Below, piece after piece: positions 16,201 through 24,326 of a DNA stretch of 64,000 nucleotides. The notes beneath the pieces are model-generated. The model was given only the letters and a program-made list of their open reading frames with translations, searched no databases and was not told the origin of the DNA. The position numbers and the translations under genes are program-made. The stretch is from positions 18,320-82,319 of the forward strand of contig JAFZRY010000026.1 of assembly GCA_017619615.1 (NCBI GenBank). Reading direction: 5' to 3'. Source of the DNA: Lachnospiraceae bacterium (GTDB lineage Bacteria; Bacillota; Clostridia; Lachnospirales; Lachnospiraceae). Numbering within the stretch: position 1 is the first letter of the stretch; the number at the start of each line of letters is the position of its first letter.

Positions 16201-18698
16201 GCCTGAACGGCGCCACCGTTGCCGAGCGCTACCGCCTGACGGATCCGGACGACGTGAACCCGGCGACGGCGTCGGCAAAAGACGTTGACAAGGCCGGATT
16301 CCGCGTGGTCAGCGGCTGGAGCCATCCTCTGCCCGGCAGCGAAGAATGGGATGAACTCATACTGAGGTACTTCCGGAATACGGAGGAAGCCGCGGGCGGC
16401 GCCCCGGTCTTCGAATGGGAGTTGAAACAGCTGGATCGTATCTTCGGCGACGCCTTTGCGGGCCATTTCCTGCTGGATGAATACGAAGACGTGCGGGATA
16501 TCGACCTGTCCCTGCTGTACTATGACGGTCTCCGCACCGGCGCGGCGCCGCAGCCCGGTATCGTCGTGACCGGCGACGAAGAAGCCGAAGTGCTGGCCCT
16601 GATGGGCGAAACGCACGCGCTTCAGCCGCTGTGGAAAATGGACCGGCAGGCCACCGTCGACGCCTTCCGGACATACACCGGGTATAATCTGTCGGAAGCT
16701 TCCGGCGGGATCCCCTACTTCTACGTGGAAAAATACGACGCCTGGTATTACCTGAGAAGCGACACCGCCATGACGAACTACCGGATCGTGGACGCTTACA
16801 ATCTTCCCGACGGCAGCTGCGCCGTCCTGTGGCAGGGACGCAGTCTGATCACCTACGGCATCGTGACCCTGCGGTGGGGCTTCGGGTACTCGGGTTTTGC
16901 CATCCGCTCCAACCGCGTGATCACGGATCAGGACGTGGACGGTTTCACCGCTTCCGGCGTCCTGCGGGCCGCAGGTACGAAGGTCCTGGACTATGGTTCA
17001 GCGGACGTCCGGGATCACCGCGAGATCGAATGGAACGGCAGTCCGGTCCTTCCGGCGGACTTCAGTTACAGCTCGGAGACAGGGATGCTGATCCTTGACC
17101 GGTTGGGCAAACGCCTGATCTATCAGAATGCGATGGGAGAGACCGGTTCCGCCGCACTGGATTTCTGCACCGATCCCGAACGGATGGCCCTGTATGGTGG
17201 TTATATATACATCCTGGACGGAGCGGAAGTACTGGAACTGAAGTCGGATCTTTATCATGGTTCCGCCTCCTCCGATGCGGAACTTCTGCGGCGGGTCCCG
17301 CTGCCGGACGGCGTACAGGCGGCGGACGTGCAGGACATGTACTGCACGCTGCTGCCCGGGACCGCGGAACCCGTTCTGGTGCTGATCGCCGGGGATCAGG
17401 GGAATTATCAGTTCTGGAACATCAAAAATGCTTTTGAGCCGACCGGCCTGGGCTGGCACATGGAACGGCAGGGGACTAACGTCCATATCTGGGCGGATTG
17501 GCCCAACTGGGGGACGTACGGGGTCGGCTGGGATCTGGAGATCCCGGCGGGAGACGTCCGGATCGTGGACATGCAGAACAACGATTACGGCAAATATCTG
17601 CTTCTCTATGTGCGGGAAGCAAACGCTGACCAGGCCGAACTCCGCCGTTACGACCTGGCGGGCCGGCTGGAAGCGGTCAGCCGGATAGATCTGTCGGATC
17701 TGGTGCAGAAAGATGCCGTGCTGACCGATTTCGGTGATTCCTGGACCGTCGCGGTCCACCGTTACGACGGTTTGTACCGCTACAGTATCCAGCCGGGTGT
17801 GAACCATCTGGAGAGAGAACCGCTCTATTTTGACCTGCACACTAAAGGTGCAAAAGAAGAAAGCATTCTGCAGGGCGAGATCGTGGATCTGTCATTCATG
17901 GAACCGGTCTACTATGTCGGTGACCGCGGGACCGGCGTCGCCATCGACCTGGATCAGGACGGGACCGTGGACACGATCTCCCTGGAACCCGGTCTGACCC
18001 CGGACGGCAGACAGGGGCTGGAGTTCTATTACAACGGCCAGCCCGCCGGCGCCAGCCGGACGCTCTATCGGCAGGGACAGGTCACGGAAAACGAAGAACC
18101 GGCTTTCTTCGCCGGCGAAGACGGATATGAATTCTATCTGGCCAGCCTGGACGGGAAAAAGATCGACCTGATCATGAGCAATCAGGAACGCACTCTGGCC
18201 GTGGAATTTGTCCGGCTTGAGCCCGATGTCGGCGCAAAATCATCCGGCGGTTATTTCGCCCGCGTCCGTATGCGCGGCGAAGGGAAGACCATAGCCGATT
18301 TCGTTCCGTGCCGGGGCATTCAGAAGTATCTGGAGGACGGCTGGGAAGTGCGGCCTTCTGAAGGCGACGTGCTGGAATCCGTGCCGGGGACCGCGGACGG
18401 TCCGCTGACCGTTCACATGGCCTACCGCCTGCCTTTCGGCGGCGAGGGCAGCTTCTATCTGGAGCAGATCCGGCTCGGCGACAGCGACACCGCCGTAAAC
18501 CTGGGCACCGCCGAAGGAGAATATGACCTGATCCGCCACCGCTTCGACCGCCTGACCTATGCCCGCTCGGCGGGCGGCGGCCCCTTCACCTCCCTCAGCG
18601 GCTGGATGGAAGACGGAAGCCACCGGACGTGGTACGAAGTCGACACCGTTGACGGAGTCCCGGTATACAAAGAAGCGGAAGGCGGCCGACTGCCGTAA
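13281..18698 (+). CDS. Giant BlaR1/M56-like sensor with duplicated ectodomain
   Basis: An 1805-residue protein; ordinary BlaR1 is about 600. The N-terminal 330 residues are an M56 metallopeptidase membrane domain: helices at 8-28, 35-52 and 125-148, zinc motif His207-Glu-Gln-Ala-His211, a third ligand in MACDE (Glu253), and a last helix WILAVTLAACLIAAGC near 310-326. A Thr/Pro linker (about 330-395) leads to some 1400 extracytoplasmic residues. Instead of a penicillin-binding domain there are two related arms (about 440-900 and 1260-1760), sharing DFCPDP/DFCTDP, DMDGDGTVEE/DLDQDGTVDT, NGRPAG/NGQPAG, YLSTLDG/YLASLDG and GWLVRPADGD/GWEVRPSEGD. The DxDGDGT strings look like EF-hand-type calcium loops. 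The ligand is unknown. No frameshift is visible. Confidence 0.88.
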   Translation: MMKDMFIQVVALSLSAALIAALVMALRLALRKSPRFIVCALWALVAVRLLIPVLPESKVSVVPSAVSSGSVVEEVAARPVEPVVRVSQKEPRYVKIIEKTPQIPVKYEAGEAYVEVSEKTLDAPKTVGTSIVPVLAWIWLGGTVLMMGYMLFSYLRIWRKVRISVRDNGNVYLCDTIASPFILGMFRPKIYIPSELAEKDKAYVMAHEQAHLKRLDHVWKPLGWLLLSVHWFNPVMWAAYILLCRDIEMACDEKVTGREGDGFRKAYSEALLACSMPARLVTACPLAFGEVGVKTRIRSVLNYKRPAFWILAVTLAACLIAAGCALTNPTQPATTPDQTVAPTDKTETPTDKTDAPTDPSVQPTATQEPATEPGPTDPTVSPDIPRGKTREIPSSSDQEGVMMAERVRRWDTSYSTRVYPAEDGFHAESLLKDGIGPADAAYERTHGYYLLDRVNSRLFYAPSDTVVYAKSLDFCPDPLMLQMVWEADGVTSRLVPYILNEEALWRLPLADEEWQDPAEPTYETVALPAGVRGQDVLDLLSGSANELILVTDGRGNYLLSADKKTWEPTTRGYQINREGDLAEIITKKATWTARIPAGDEIRVIGEPDNSLTFCVIPQDSKTATVYYTDAANGYLYESTVDMSDWYSIPARFISRDPDGPVVLAPRESGIDIYNLNPGVSSVYAEGPKEDLTARRADILAGEVLPLYGGNYVDENYRGFMIDMDGDGTVEEIGIAPGLGNDHALTWELTLNGRPAGISWMNYAVSSAYGSPYTNDQIQWPEEGNFSREGHYQMYLSTLDGEHILLFLEVHDSSNAQIYGLDFMEYRGDETLISTARTRIRRYTGSMETSFTPNLPLAEYIARGWLVRPADGDKLDVNGDGKENTVRVVNHLSETGYPIYYSESFPFNKESMKIGECWPYSEFVAVDGGEAYAVVHQVDGRTDDFGAKKLLSFRYGDLYYAANDLGGYDLIGELCLNGATVAERYRLTDPDDVNPATASAKDVDKAGFRVVSGWSHPLPGSEEWDELILRYFRNTEEAAGGAPVFEWELKQLDRIFGDAFAGHFLLDEYEDVRDIDLSLLYYDGLRTGAAPQPGIVVTGDEEAEVLALMGETHALQPLWKMDRQATVDAFRTYTGYNLSEASGGIPYFYVEKYDAWYYLRSDTAMTNYRIVDAYNLPDGSCAVLWQGRSLITYGIVTLRWGFGYSGFAIRSNRVITDQDVDGFTASGVLRAAGTKVLDYGSADVRDHREIEWNGSPVLPADFSYSSETGMLILDRLGKRLIYQNAMGETGSAALDFCTDPERMALYGGYIYILDGAEVLELKSDLYHGSASSDAELLRRVPLPDGVQAADVQDMYCTLLPGTAEPVLVLIAGDQGNYQFWNIKNAFEPTGLGWHMERQGTNVHIWADWPNWGTYGVGWDLEIPAGDVRIVDMQNNDYGKYLLLYVREANADQAELRRYDLAGRLEAVSRIDLSDLVQKDAVLTDFGDSWTVAVHRYDGLYRYSIQPGVNHLEREPLYFDLHTKGAKEESILQGEIVDLSFMEPVYYVGDRGTGVAIDLDQDGTVDTISLEPGLTPDGRQGLEFYYNGQPAGASRTLYRQGQVTENEEPAFFAGEDGYEFYLASLDGKKIDLIMSNQERTLAVEFVRLEPDVGAKSSGGYFARVRMRGEGKTIADFVPCRGIQKYLEDGWEVRPSEGDVLESVPGTADGPLTVHMAYRLPFGGEGSFYLEQIRLGDSDTAVNLGTAEGEYDLIRHRFDRLTYARSAGGGPFTSLSGWMEDGSHRTWYEVDTVDGVPVYKEAEGGRLP

Positions 18699-18716
18699 AT
18701 CTTCCGCAATATAAAT

Positions 18717-18743
18717 GAGGGGCGGCCCGAAGGCCGCCCTTTT
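18717..18743 (+). terminator. Terminator after the giant sensor (also repeat family B)
   Basis: Stem GGCGGCC (18721-18727) / GGCCGCC (18732-18738), loop CGAA, then CTTTT. The core is the same kind as the palindromes at 8196 and 22230, so a repeat may have been adopted as terminator. Confidence 0.7.
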
Positions 18744-18757
18744 CATGTGTCTTATCC

Positions 18758-18778
18758 GGGCCGTTGAAACAACGGCCC
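18758..18778. repeat. GGGCCGTT/AACGGCCC palindrome
   Basis: Perfect 8-base stem with loop GAAAC, followed by CCTACG; related to the element at 908-935. Part of a compact array of repeats in the 128-base gap 18699-18826. Confidence 0.65.
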
Positions 18779-18800
18779 CTACGTTCACGCAGGTGGGTTA

Positions 18801-18828
18801 TGGGGACGGTTCTCGGTGGGCGATTTTT
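18801..18828 (+). repeat. Repeat family A copy
   Basis: TGGGGACGGTTCTCGGTGGG then CGATTTTT. The inverse complement, with one change (TCAG for TCGG), occurs at 48734-48758. Confidence 0.75.
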
Positions 18829-19990
18829 ACGCCATCCTCCCGCGAATGAACCGCTCCACCTCCCGCACGTCCCCGTGCAGCGTCCCCTGCACGAAATGCG
18901 GCTTCCCGCCGCCGCGCCCGGAGAACATCTCATTCAGTTCTTTCGCCAGCGCCCGCAGATCGCCGCCTTCCTGCCCCAGCACGTAGCGGATGCCGTCTTC
19001 GCCGCAGTCGGAGAGGACGGCGCAGAGGCCGCCGCAGGTCTGCGTCACGGCGTCCGCGAGGCGGCGGGCGGAGTCGACGCTCATGTTTTCTTCGAGCAGC
19101 AGCACGGAGCCTTTGCCGGCCAGGGCGGCTGCTTTTTCTTCGATGGCCCGGGTCTCGAGCGCGGCCAGCCGCTCGCGCATGGTCTGGGCTTCTTTCTTCA
19201 GCCGCAGCACGGCCGCCGCGGTCTCGGTCTCTTTCGCGGACAGCGCGACGGAGACCTGATGGTTCTGGTCGCCGATCTGCTGCACGTACCGGAGCGCCCG
19301 CTCGCCGCACAGCATCTCGATGCGCGTGCCGCCCCGATGCGCCTGGCAGCTGACGAACCGGATCAGCCCCACCTCGCCCGTGTACCGCACGTGCGTCCCG
19401 CAGCAGGCGCAGATGTCCGTGCCCGGATATTCCACCAGCCGGATCTGTCCGGACAGGTCCTTGATGTCCTTCTTCGTGCGGAATTCCGTGTGCGCCAGCT
19501 CTTCCGGCGACGGCGTATGGATCCGCACCGGCGTATTCGCGCGCACGGCGCGGTTCGCCTCGTCCTCCACCACGCGGAGTTCCTCCCAGGTGATGGGGAC
19601 GTTATAATCGATGACCACGAACGGGTCGGAGATGTGGAAGCCCACGTTGTCGCAGTGAAAATGCGTGCAGATCAGCCCGCTCGCCATGTGCTCGCCGGAA
19701 TGCTGCTGCATCATGTCGCGGCGGCGCGCCTCGTCCACGCGTCCATGCACGGCAGCCCCGACTTCGAACGGCTCGGGACAGAAATGCCGGATATCCTCCC
19801 CGGCCTCCTTCACGAACGTCACCGGGACGCCGTCCAGCCACCCCAGATCCGTCGGCTGACCGCCCCCCTCCGGATAGAACGCCGTCCGGTCCAGCGTGAC
19901 CGCCCAGCCGCCCTTATCCTTCTCGCACGCCGTCACCACGGCCTCAAACTCCACCAGATAAGGATTCTGATAATACAGCTTCTCCGTCAT
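18827..19990 (-). CDS. AlaX-type alanyl-tRNA editing protein with DHHA1 domain
   Basis: A 387-residue free-standing homologue of the alanyl-tRNA synthetase editing domain; it would hydrolyse Ser-tRNA(Ala) or Gly-tRNA(Ala). The N-terminal beta-barrel has AFYPEGGGQPTDLG, the zinc site is QQHSGEHM plus CACCGTH, a coiled coil covers about 245-290, and the C-terminal DHHA1 domain ends GRGGGKPHFVQG. This is the long AlaX form. It is monocistronic, with its own promoter about 30 bases upstream. The start ATG is preceded by GGAGGCGGAT. Acting in the cytoplasm, it guards translational fidelity. Confidence 0.92.
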   Translation of the reverse strand: MTEKLYYQNPYLVEFEAVVTACEKDKGGWAVTLDRTAFYPEGGGQPTDLGWLDGVPVTFVKEAGEDIRHFCPEPFEVGAAVHGRVDEARRRDMMQQHSGEHMASGLICTHFHCDNVGFHISDPFVVIDYNVPITWEELRVVEDEANRAVRANTPVRIHTPSPEELAHTEFRTKKDIKDLSGQIRLVEYPGTDICACCGTHVRYTGEVGLIRFVSCQAHRGGTRIEMLCGERALRYVQQIGDQNHQVSVALSAKETETAAAVLRLKKEAQTMRERLAALETRAIEEKAAALAGKGSVLLLEENMSVDSARRLADAVTQTCGGLCAVLSDCGEDGIRYVLGQEGGDLRALAKELNEMFSGRGGGKPHFVQGTLHGDVREVERFIRGRMA

Positions 19991-20023
19991 ATCCGCCTCC
20001 GAAAAATCTCGTAAACTGCCTCC

Positions 20024-20052
20024 ATTCTACCCGACTTCTTCCTAAAAAACAA
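20024..20052 (-). promoter_or_regulatory. Promoter of the AlaX-type gene
   Basis: Minus strand TTGTTT (20052-20047), 17-base spacer, TAGAAT (20029-20024). Confidence 0.65.
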
Positions 20053-20064
20053 GACGGTGCTGTC

Positions 20065-20094
20065 GAAGGACGGTTCCGGGCGGCCCTGTTTCAC
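20065..20094. repeat. Repeat family A fragment
   Basis: GAAGGACGGTTCCGGGCGG then CCCTGTTTCAC. GGACGGTTC and CCCTGTTT are both components of the large inverted repeat at 45287-45356, so this looks like a decayed copy. Confidence 0.55.
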
Positions 20095-20100
20095 TTCTTA

Positions 20101-20129
20101 TTTACTTTCCTCCCGTTTTCGGCTATGAT
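20101..20129 (+). promoter_or_regulatory. Promoter of the DUF2807-like lipoprotein
   Basis: TTTACT (20101-20106), 17-base spacer, TATGAT (20124-20129), 40 bases before the start codon. Confidence 0.65.
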
Positions 20130-20168
20130 AAGGAAAACAGAGTGCTTCTCCTCTGAAGGAGGTCCTTT

Positions 20169-21068
20169 TTGAAACGATTTGCAATGATACTGATCCTGGC
20201 CGGACTCCTGGCCCTGACGGCGTGCGGGGGCCGCTCCCTGCTGACGGAGGAACGGAACGGCGCGGTGACGGTGAAAACGGTGGAGGGCGAAGCGTCCTCG
20301 CTCGAGATCAAAGACGTCGTGCTGGCGAGAGGCCTGTCCACGGGGGGGCCGCGCGTGGTGCTCGCGTCGGACGGCGGGAAGGCCCGCGTGGAACTGGAAG
20401 GCCCGTCGGATCTGCTGGAAAACGTGAAGACCGTTTTTTCCGGGAAGCAGCTGAAGATCACAACCGATCCCGTGCGGATCTACCGGATCCCGGACGACCT
20501 GACGATCCGGCTTTATAACTATGACTTCGACACCCTGCACTTTGCCGGCGCGTGCCGCGTGGAGGCGGACGAAGGCCTCGGCGCCCCGGCGGGGCAGGAG
20601 AGCAGCGGCCGGAAACTGGAGATCCACCTGTCCGGCGCCAGTTCGCTGGTGGCTTCCGCCGTCCGGGCCGGCTCGCTGGCCATGGATTTCAGCGGCGCCA
20701 GCTCGTTCACGGCCGACCTCATCGAATGCGGGACCTGGAAGCAGGACGCCAGCGGCGGCTCGGCCGTGACCGTCGGCGAATGCCGCGCTACCGGCGAGAC
20801 CAGATGGTACCTCAGCGGCGCCTCCCGCCTGACTGCGGCGGGCAAGGGCACGGATCTGTTCGCGGTGCTCAGCGGCGCGTCGGCCGTGACCGCCCCGGAC
20901 TTTGAATTCAACAAGGCGACCCTGACCCTCAGCGGCGCGGCGATCCTGGACTGCTGGGTGACGCAGCTGCTGGGCGGCAGCATCACCGGCGCGTCCAAGG
21001 TATATTATAAAGGAGACCCCTCCCTGGCCGCCCATACGGGCAGCAGTTCGCTTCTGCAGAAGAGATAG
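20169..21068 (+). CDS. DUF2807-like (head-GIN) lipoprotein
   Basis: A 299-residue lipoprotein. Start is TTG (20169) after AAGGAGG; the signal is LILAGLLALTACGG. The mature part has the repeated strand pattern of putative auto-transporter adhesin head-GIN domains: LSGASSLVASAV, FSGASSFTADLI, LSGASRLTAAGKG, LSGASAVTAPDF and LSGAAILDCWV. The recurring SGAS turns mark a beta-helix. It is placed outside the cytoplasmic membrane. The gene heads a likely three-gene unit with the next hypothetical protein and the PAP2 phosphatase (gaps of 9 and 3 bases). Confidence 0.85.
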   Translation: MKRFAMILILAGLLALTACGGRSLLTEERNGAVTVKTVEGEASSLEIKDVVLARGLSTGGPRVVLASDGGKARVELEGPSDLLENVKTVFSGKQLKITTDPVRIYRIPDDLTIRLYNYDFDTLHFAGACRVEADEGLGAPAGQESSGRKLEIHLSGASSLVASAVRAGSLAMDFSGASSFTADLIECGTWKQDASGGSAVTVGECRATGETRWYLSGASRLTAAGKGTDLFAVLSGASAVTAPDFEFNKATLTLSGAAILDCWVTQLLGGSITGASKVYYKGDPSLAAHTGSSSLLQKR

Positions 21069-21077
21069 AGGTTATTT

Positions 21078-21524
21078 ATGGAAGAGATCATTCTGAACAA
21101 GCAGCAGTTCCAGAGCCCGCCCTTCGGGCTGCACGACGAAGTCATCACGGAAATGCGCATGAAGGACGAAACAGTGGTGCTCAGCTTCAAGGACGGCATC
21201 ACGGTCAACCGCGAGCCGTTCGAAAAAACGGGCCCGGCGGTCATCGAGATCCGCAATGTGGACCCGGATTTCTGCACGGTGACCTGGCTGAAGCCGACGG
21301 AAAAGGAAAAACTCAAGGGCAAGCGCCTGAGCCTGTCCGATTTCCTGCCGGTGCGCTTCGGCAACGGGATCACCGTCGTCAGCGAGCTGCACGGCTACAA
21401 CCGCGTTAGTTTCCGCGGCGCCATGTTCCGCCGCCGCAAGGGCTCGCGCTCCCGCAAAATGGTGGAAGTGGAGCTGGACATCTACTACTTCGGCGACATG
21501 GTCTATCTGATCAAGGAGAAATAA
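21078..21524 (+). CDS. Conserved-looking hypothetical protein
   Basis: I do not recognise this 148-residue basic protein. It has no signal peptide or membrane helix. It looks beta-rich (VITEMRMKDETVVLSFKDGI, PAVIEIRNVDPDFCTVTWL), with a basic loop FRRRKGSRSRK near residue 120 and a hydrophobic last strand (MVYLIKEK). The shape suggests a small single-domain binding protein, cytoplasmic. It is tightly spaced between the DUF2807-like lipoprotein and the PAP2 gene and so is likely co-expressed with them. Confidence 0.75.
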   Translation: MEEIILNKQQFQSPPFGLHDEVITEMRMKDETVVLSFKDGITVNREPFEKTGPAVIEIRNVDPDFCTVTWLKPTEKEKLKGKRLSLSDFLPVRFGNGITVVSELHGYNRVSFRGAMFRRRKGSRSRKMVEVELDIYYFGDMVYLIKEK

Positions 21525-21527
21525 GAT

Positions 21528-22187
21528 ATGTTGAAAAATAAACGCTTTCTGAACGCCGCCTGCTGGACGGCGGCCGCCCTGCTGTTCACCCTGCTGATCA
21601 AACTTGTGGACGTGCGCAATGCCGGCGTGGCCGGTACCCCGCTGGGCTTTGCGGGGATCAATACTGCGGTGCACGACGCACTGGGCACCAGTTCCTTCTG
21701 GTATACGGTCAGCAAAGTGCTGGGCATCTGCGCCATCCTGACGGCGCTGTTCTTCGCGGGCATGGGGCTGTGGCAGTGGTACAGACGCAAAAGCCTGAAA
21801 GAGGTGGACCGCGTATTCTTCGTACTGGCCGCGCTGTACGTGCTGGTGGTGATCCTCTGGAAGGGTTTTGACGTGCTCGCCCTTAATTACCGCCCGGTCC
21901 TGGAAAACGGCGTCCCGGAGCCTTCGTACCCCTCCACGCACACACTGCTGGGGGTGGTGCTTTTCTGCAGCGCCGTGCCCATGATCATGACCTACATGAA
22001 ACGCGGCACGCTGCGCAATATCCTGGCTCTGTGCGCCATCGCCGCCGCCTTCCTGACCGTCCTGGCGCGCTTCCTTTCCGGCGTCCACTGGTTCACGGAC
22101 ATCATCGGCGGCCTCCTGATCTCCGCCGCCCTGCTGTCCTGGTTCTGGTTCTTTGCGAAACAGGAAAAACGGGCGGAGACCGCGTAA
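21528..22187 (+). CDS. PAP2-family membrane phosphatase
   Basis: A 219-residue membrane enzyme of the phosphatidic acid phosphatase 2 family, possibly an undecaprenyl-diphosphate or phospholipid phosphatase. Five to six hydrophobic segments are present. Active-site motifs are WKGFDVLALNYRPV (motif 1, with a longer Lys-to-Arg spacing than usual), PSYPSTHT (motif 2, with Thr instead of Gly) and RFLSGVHWFTDIIGG (motif 3, His and Asp). The catalytic site would face the outside. The start ATG lies 3 bases after the preceding stop. Confidence 0.88.
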   Translation: MLKNKRFLNAACWTAAALLFTLLIKLVDVRNAGVAGTPLGFAGINTAVHDALGTSSFWYTVSKVLGICAILTALFFAGMGLWQWYRRKSLKEVDRVFFVLAALYVLVVILWKGFDVLALNYRPVLENGVPEPSYPSTHTLLGVVLFCSAVPMIMTYMKRGTLRNILALCAIAAAFLTVLARFLSGVHWFTDIIGGLLISAALLSWFWFFAKQEKRAETA

Positions 22188-22229
22188 GGGCGAAAAAAGA
22201 GAAAAAATCACGGTATTACAACATATAGG

Positions 22230-22262
22230 GCGGGCCGGAAGGCCCGCTACAACATATGGGCG
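22230..22262. repeat. GCGGGCC/GGCCCGC palindrome with flanking direct repeat (family B)
   Basis: Stem GCGGGCC (22230-22236) / GGCCCGC (22241-22247), loop GGAA. The octamer ACAACATA precedes and follows it. The CCCTTTT that follows might give weak termination after the PAP2 gene. Confidence 0.6.
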
Positions 22263-22322
22263 ACCCTTTTCGGCGCTTAATTATCTTAAGAAAATCCCCT
22301 GAAAAAACTTGCATAAATAATC

Positions 22323-22351
22323 TTGTTTTTGGCGCAGTGATGTGGTAAAGT
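22323..22351 (+). promoter_or_regulatory. Promoter of the S10 ribosomal operon
   Basis: TTGTTT (22323-22328), 17-base spacer, TAAAGT (22346-22351). It is the best match in the 390-base gap before rpsJ and would create a leader of about 220 bases. Confidence 0.6.
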
Positions 22352-22580
22352 TACCCTTGCTGTGACATTGATAGCGGTGAAGCGTGAGGTTGCTGCCCGC
22401 CCGTGGCAGGTTTTCCGTGGAGCGAATGTCAAGTTTTGGAAACTGACGACAAGTCACTGTACCAGATATCTGCTTCAAGCAGAGATAACGTGTGAGACCG
22501 ATTAGGACACACACGGAAGCGTGTACAGTCACCGCTTGTCGGACTTCCGAGAAAGTTCGAATAAGGAGGCGACTATTTTT
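22352..22580 (+). promoter_or_regulatory. Long structured 5' leader of rpsJ
   Basis: About 220 untranslated bases with several possible hairpins: CTGCC/GGCAG near 22395, a CAAGTTT/AAACTGA pairing near 22430, ATCTGCTTCAAGCAGAGAT near 22467 and ACACACGGAAGCGTGT near 22508. Leaders of this operon in other bacteria bind L4 for autoregulation; that role here is inference. No open frame of note. Confidence 0.5.
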
Positions 22581-22901
22581 ATGGCAAAAGAACGCATCAT
22601 GAGAATCATCCTGAAGGCTTACGATCACAACTCCGTGGACGCCAGCGCGGCCCAGATCGTGGACGTAGTCAAGAAAAACGGCTCCCAGGTGAGCGGCCCC
22701 GTCCCTCTTCCCACTAAGAAGGAAGTGGTCACCATCATCCGCGCCGTCCATAAATACAAGGATTCTCGCGAGCAGTTCGAGCAGCGGACCCACAAGCGTC
22801 TGATCGACATCATCAACCCGAATCAGAAGATCGTGACCGCCCTCTCTGCTCTGGAAGTTCCCGCCGGTGTGGATATCCAGATCCGGATGAAGAACGCGTA
22901 A
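22581..22901 (+). CDS. rpsJ: Ribosomal protein S10
   Basis: Small-subunit head protein, also the NusE antitermination factor. The 106-residue product begins [20 protein letters not shown]; the ATG at 22581 has AAGGAGG 11 bases upstream, and the upstream in-frame ATG (22521) adds only non-homologous residues. It is a little longer than usual at the N terminus because MRIILKAYD is often the first segment, so the internal ATG (22599) is an alternative. First gene of the operon. Confidence 0.97.
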   Translation: MAKERIMRIILKAYDHNSVDASAAQIVDVVKKNGSQVSGPVPLPTKKEVVTIIRAVHKYKDSREQFEQRTHKRLIDIINPNQKIVTALSALEVPAGVDIQIRMKNA

Positions 22902-23055
22902 TCGACCGAAATCTTCCGCAATATATATAAGCGGAACCGAAACAGGGCGTCCGCCCCGGTGAAAGAAGCGGACATCAATCACGGGCAATCATCCTTAACG
23001 GGATAAAAAATCATCTTAGTATGAGCGCCCCCGGCGCTCCGCTGTAGGAGGAAAC

Positions 23056-23679
23056 ATGAAGAAAGCTATTTTAGGAACCAAAGTCGGGATGACACAGATC
23101 TTCGACGAAAACGGCGTCCTGACGCCGGTCACCGTGCTTCTGGCGGGCCCCTGCGTGGTCACCCAGATCAAGACCAAGGATACGGACGGCTACGCCGCCG
23201 TTCAGGTCGGCTTCGGCGACATCAAGGAATCCCGCGTGAACAAGCCCCGCAAGGGACACTTCGCCAAGGCCGGCGCTGCCAACAAGCGCTTCGTCCGGGA
23301 ACTGAAGCTGGACGGCGAGTTCGAACTGGGCCAGGAGATCAAGGCTGACCTGTTCGAAGCCGGCGACAAAGTGGATGCCACCGCCATTTCCAAGGGCAAA
23401 GGCTTCCAGGGCGCCATTCACCGCCACGGCCTGCACCGCGGCCCCATGGCCCACGGCTCCAAGTATCACCGCCATGCCGGTTCCAACGGCGCCTGCTCCG
23501 ATCCCAGCCGGGTATTCAAGGGCAAGAAGATGGCCGGTCAGATGGGCCACAAGCGCATCACCATCCAGAACCTGGAAGTGATCCGCGTGGATGCGGAAGA
23601 CAATTTGATCTTAGTCAAGGGCTCCGTCCCCGGACCCAAGAAGTCTCTCGTGACCCTTAAAGAGAGCGTCAAGGCTTAA
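23056..23679 (+). CDS. rplC: Ribosomal protein L3
   Basis: Large-subunit protein that starts 23S assembly near the peptidyl-transferase centre. It has 207 residues, with [18 protein letters not shown] at the start and the loop [26 protein letters not shown] 154-base gap separates it from rpsJ, wider than elsewhere in the operon; it contains a TTCCGC/GCGGAA hairpin near 22915-22937. Confidence 0.98.
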   Translation: MKKAILGTKVGMTQIFDENGVLTPVTVLLAGPCVVTQIKTKDTDGYAAVQVGFGDIKESRVNKPRKGHFAKAGAANKRFVRELKLDGEFELGQEIKADLFEAGDKVDATAISKGKGFQGAIHRHGLHRGPMAHGSKYHRHAGSNGACSDPSRVFKGKKMAGQMGHKRITIQNLEVIRVDAEDNLILVKGSVPGPKKSLVTLKESVKA

Positions 23680-23705
23680 AGGTCAAAGGAAAGGAGAAAC
23701 CCACG

Positions 23706-24326
23706 ATGGCAAAAGTACCTGTATATAATATGGAAGGCAACGCTGTCGGAGAGATCGAATTAAAAGACGAGATCTTCGGCGTAGAGATCAACGAGCACCT
23801 GGTCCACATGGCCGTTGTGCAGCAGCTGGCCAATGACCGTCAGGGCACCCAGCAGGCCAAGACCCGCGGCGACGTGAGCGGCGGCGGCAAGAAGCCCTGG
23901 AGACAGAAAGGCACCGGCCACGCCCGTCAGGGTTCCATCCGGGCCCCTCAGTGGAAGGGCGGCGGCGTCGTTTTCGCTCCCACTCCCCGGGATTACAGCT
24001 TCAAGCTGAACAAGAAGGAAAAGAGAGCCGCGTTAAAGGGCGCTCTGACCAGCCGGGTAGCCGACGGCAAGTTCTTCGTGGTCGAAGACCTGTCCCTGGA
24101 CGAAGTCAAGACCAAAAAGTTCCAGGCCGTTCTGGACGCCTTCAAGCTGAAAAAGGCACTGGTCGTGCTGGATGAACTGGATCAGAACGTGATCCTGTCT
24201 GCCCGGAACATTCCGGACGTCAAGACCGCTCAGGTGAACACCATCAACGTCTACGACATTCTGAAGTATGACAGCCTGATGATCACCGAATCCGCGGTCC
24301 GCGCAATCGAGGAGGTGTACGCATAA
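23706..24326 (+). CDS. rplD: Ribosomal protein L4
   Basis: Lines the peptide exit tunnel and, in some bacteria, represses its own operon by binding the leader or transcript. 206 residues. The tunnel loop shows [16 protein letters not shown] followed by [16 protein letters not shown]. The stop overlaps the start of rplW by one base (TAATG), so translation is coupled. Confidence 0.98.
   Translation: MAKVPVYNMEGNAVGEIELKDEIFGVEINEHLVHMAVVQQLANDRQGTQQAKTRGDVSGGGKKPWRQKGTGHARQGSIRAPQWKGGGVVFAPTPRDYSFKLNKKEKRAALKGALTSRVADGKFFVVEDLSLDEVKTKKFQAVLDAFKLKKALVVLDELDQNVILSARNIPDVKTAQVNTINVYDILKYDSLMITESAVRAIEEVYA

Noticed and set aside
22188-22580. tRNA gene in the long gap before rpsJ
   Set aside because: No cloverleaf with a T-arm GTTCxA and matching acceptor stem could be assembled.
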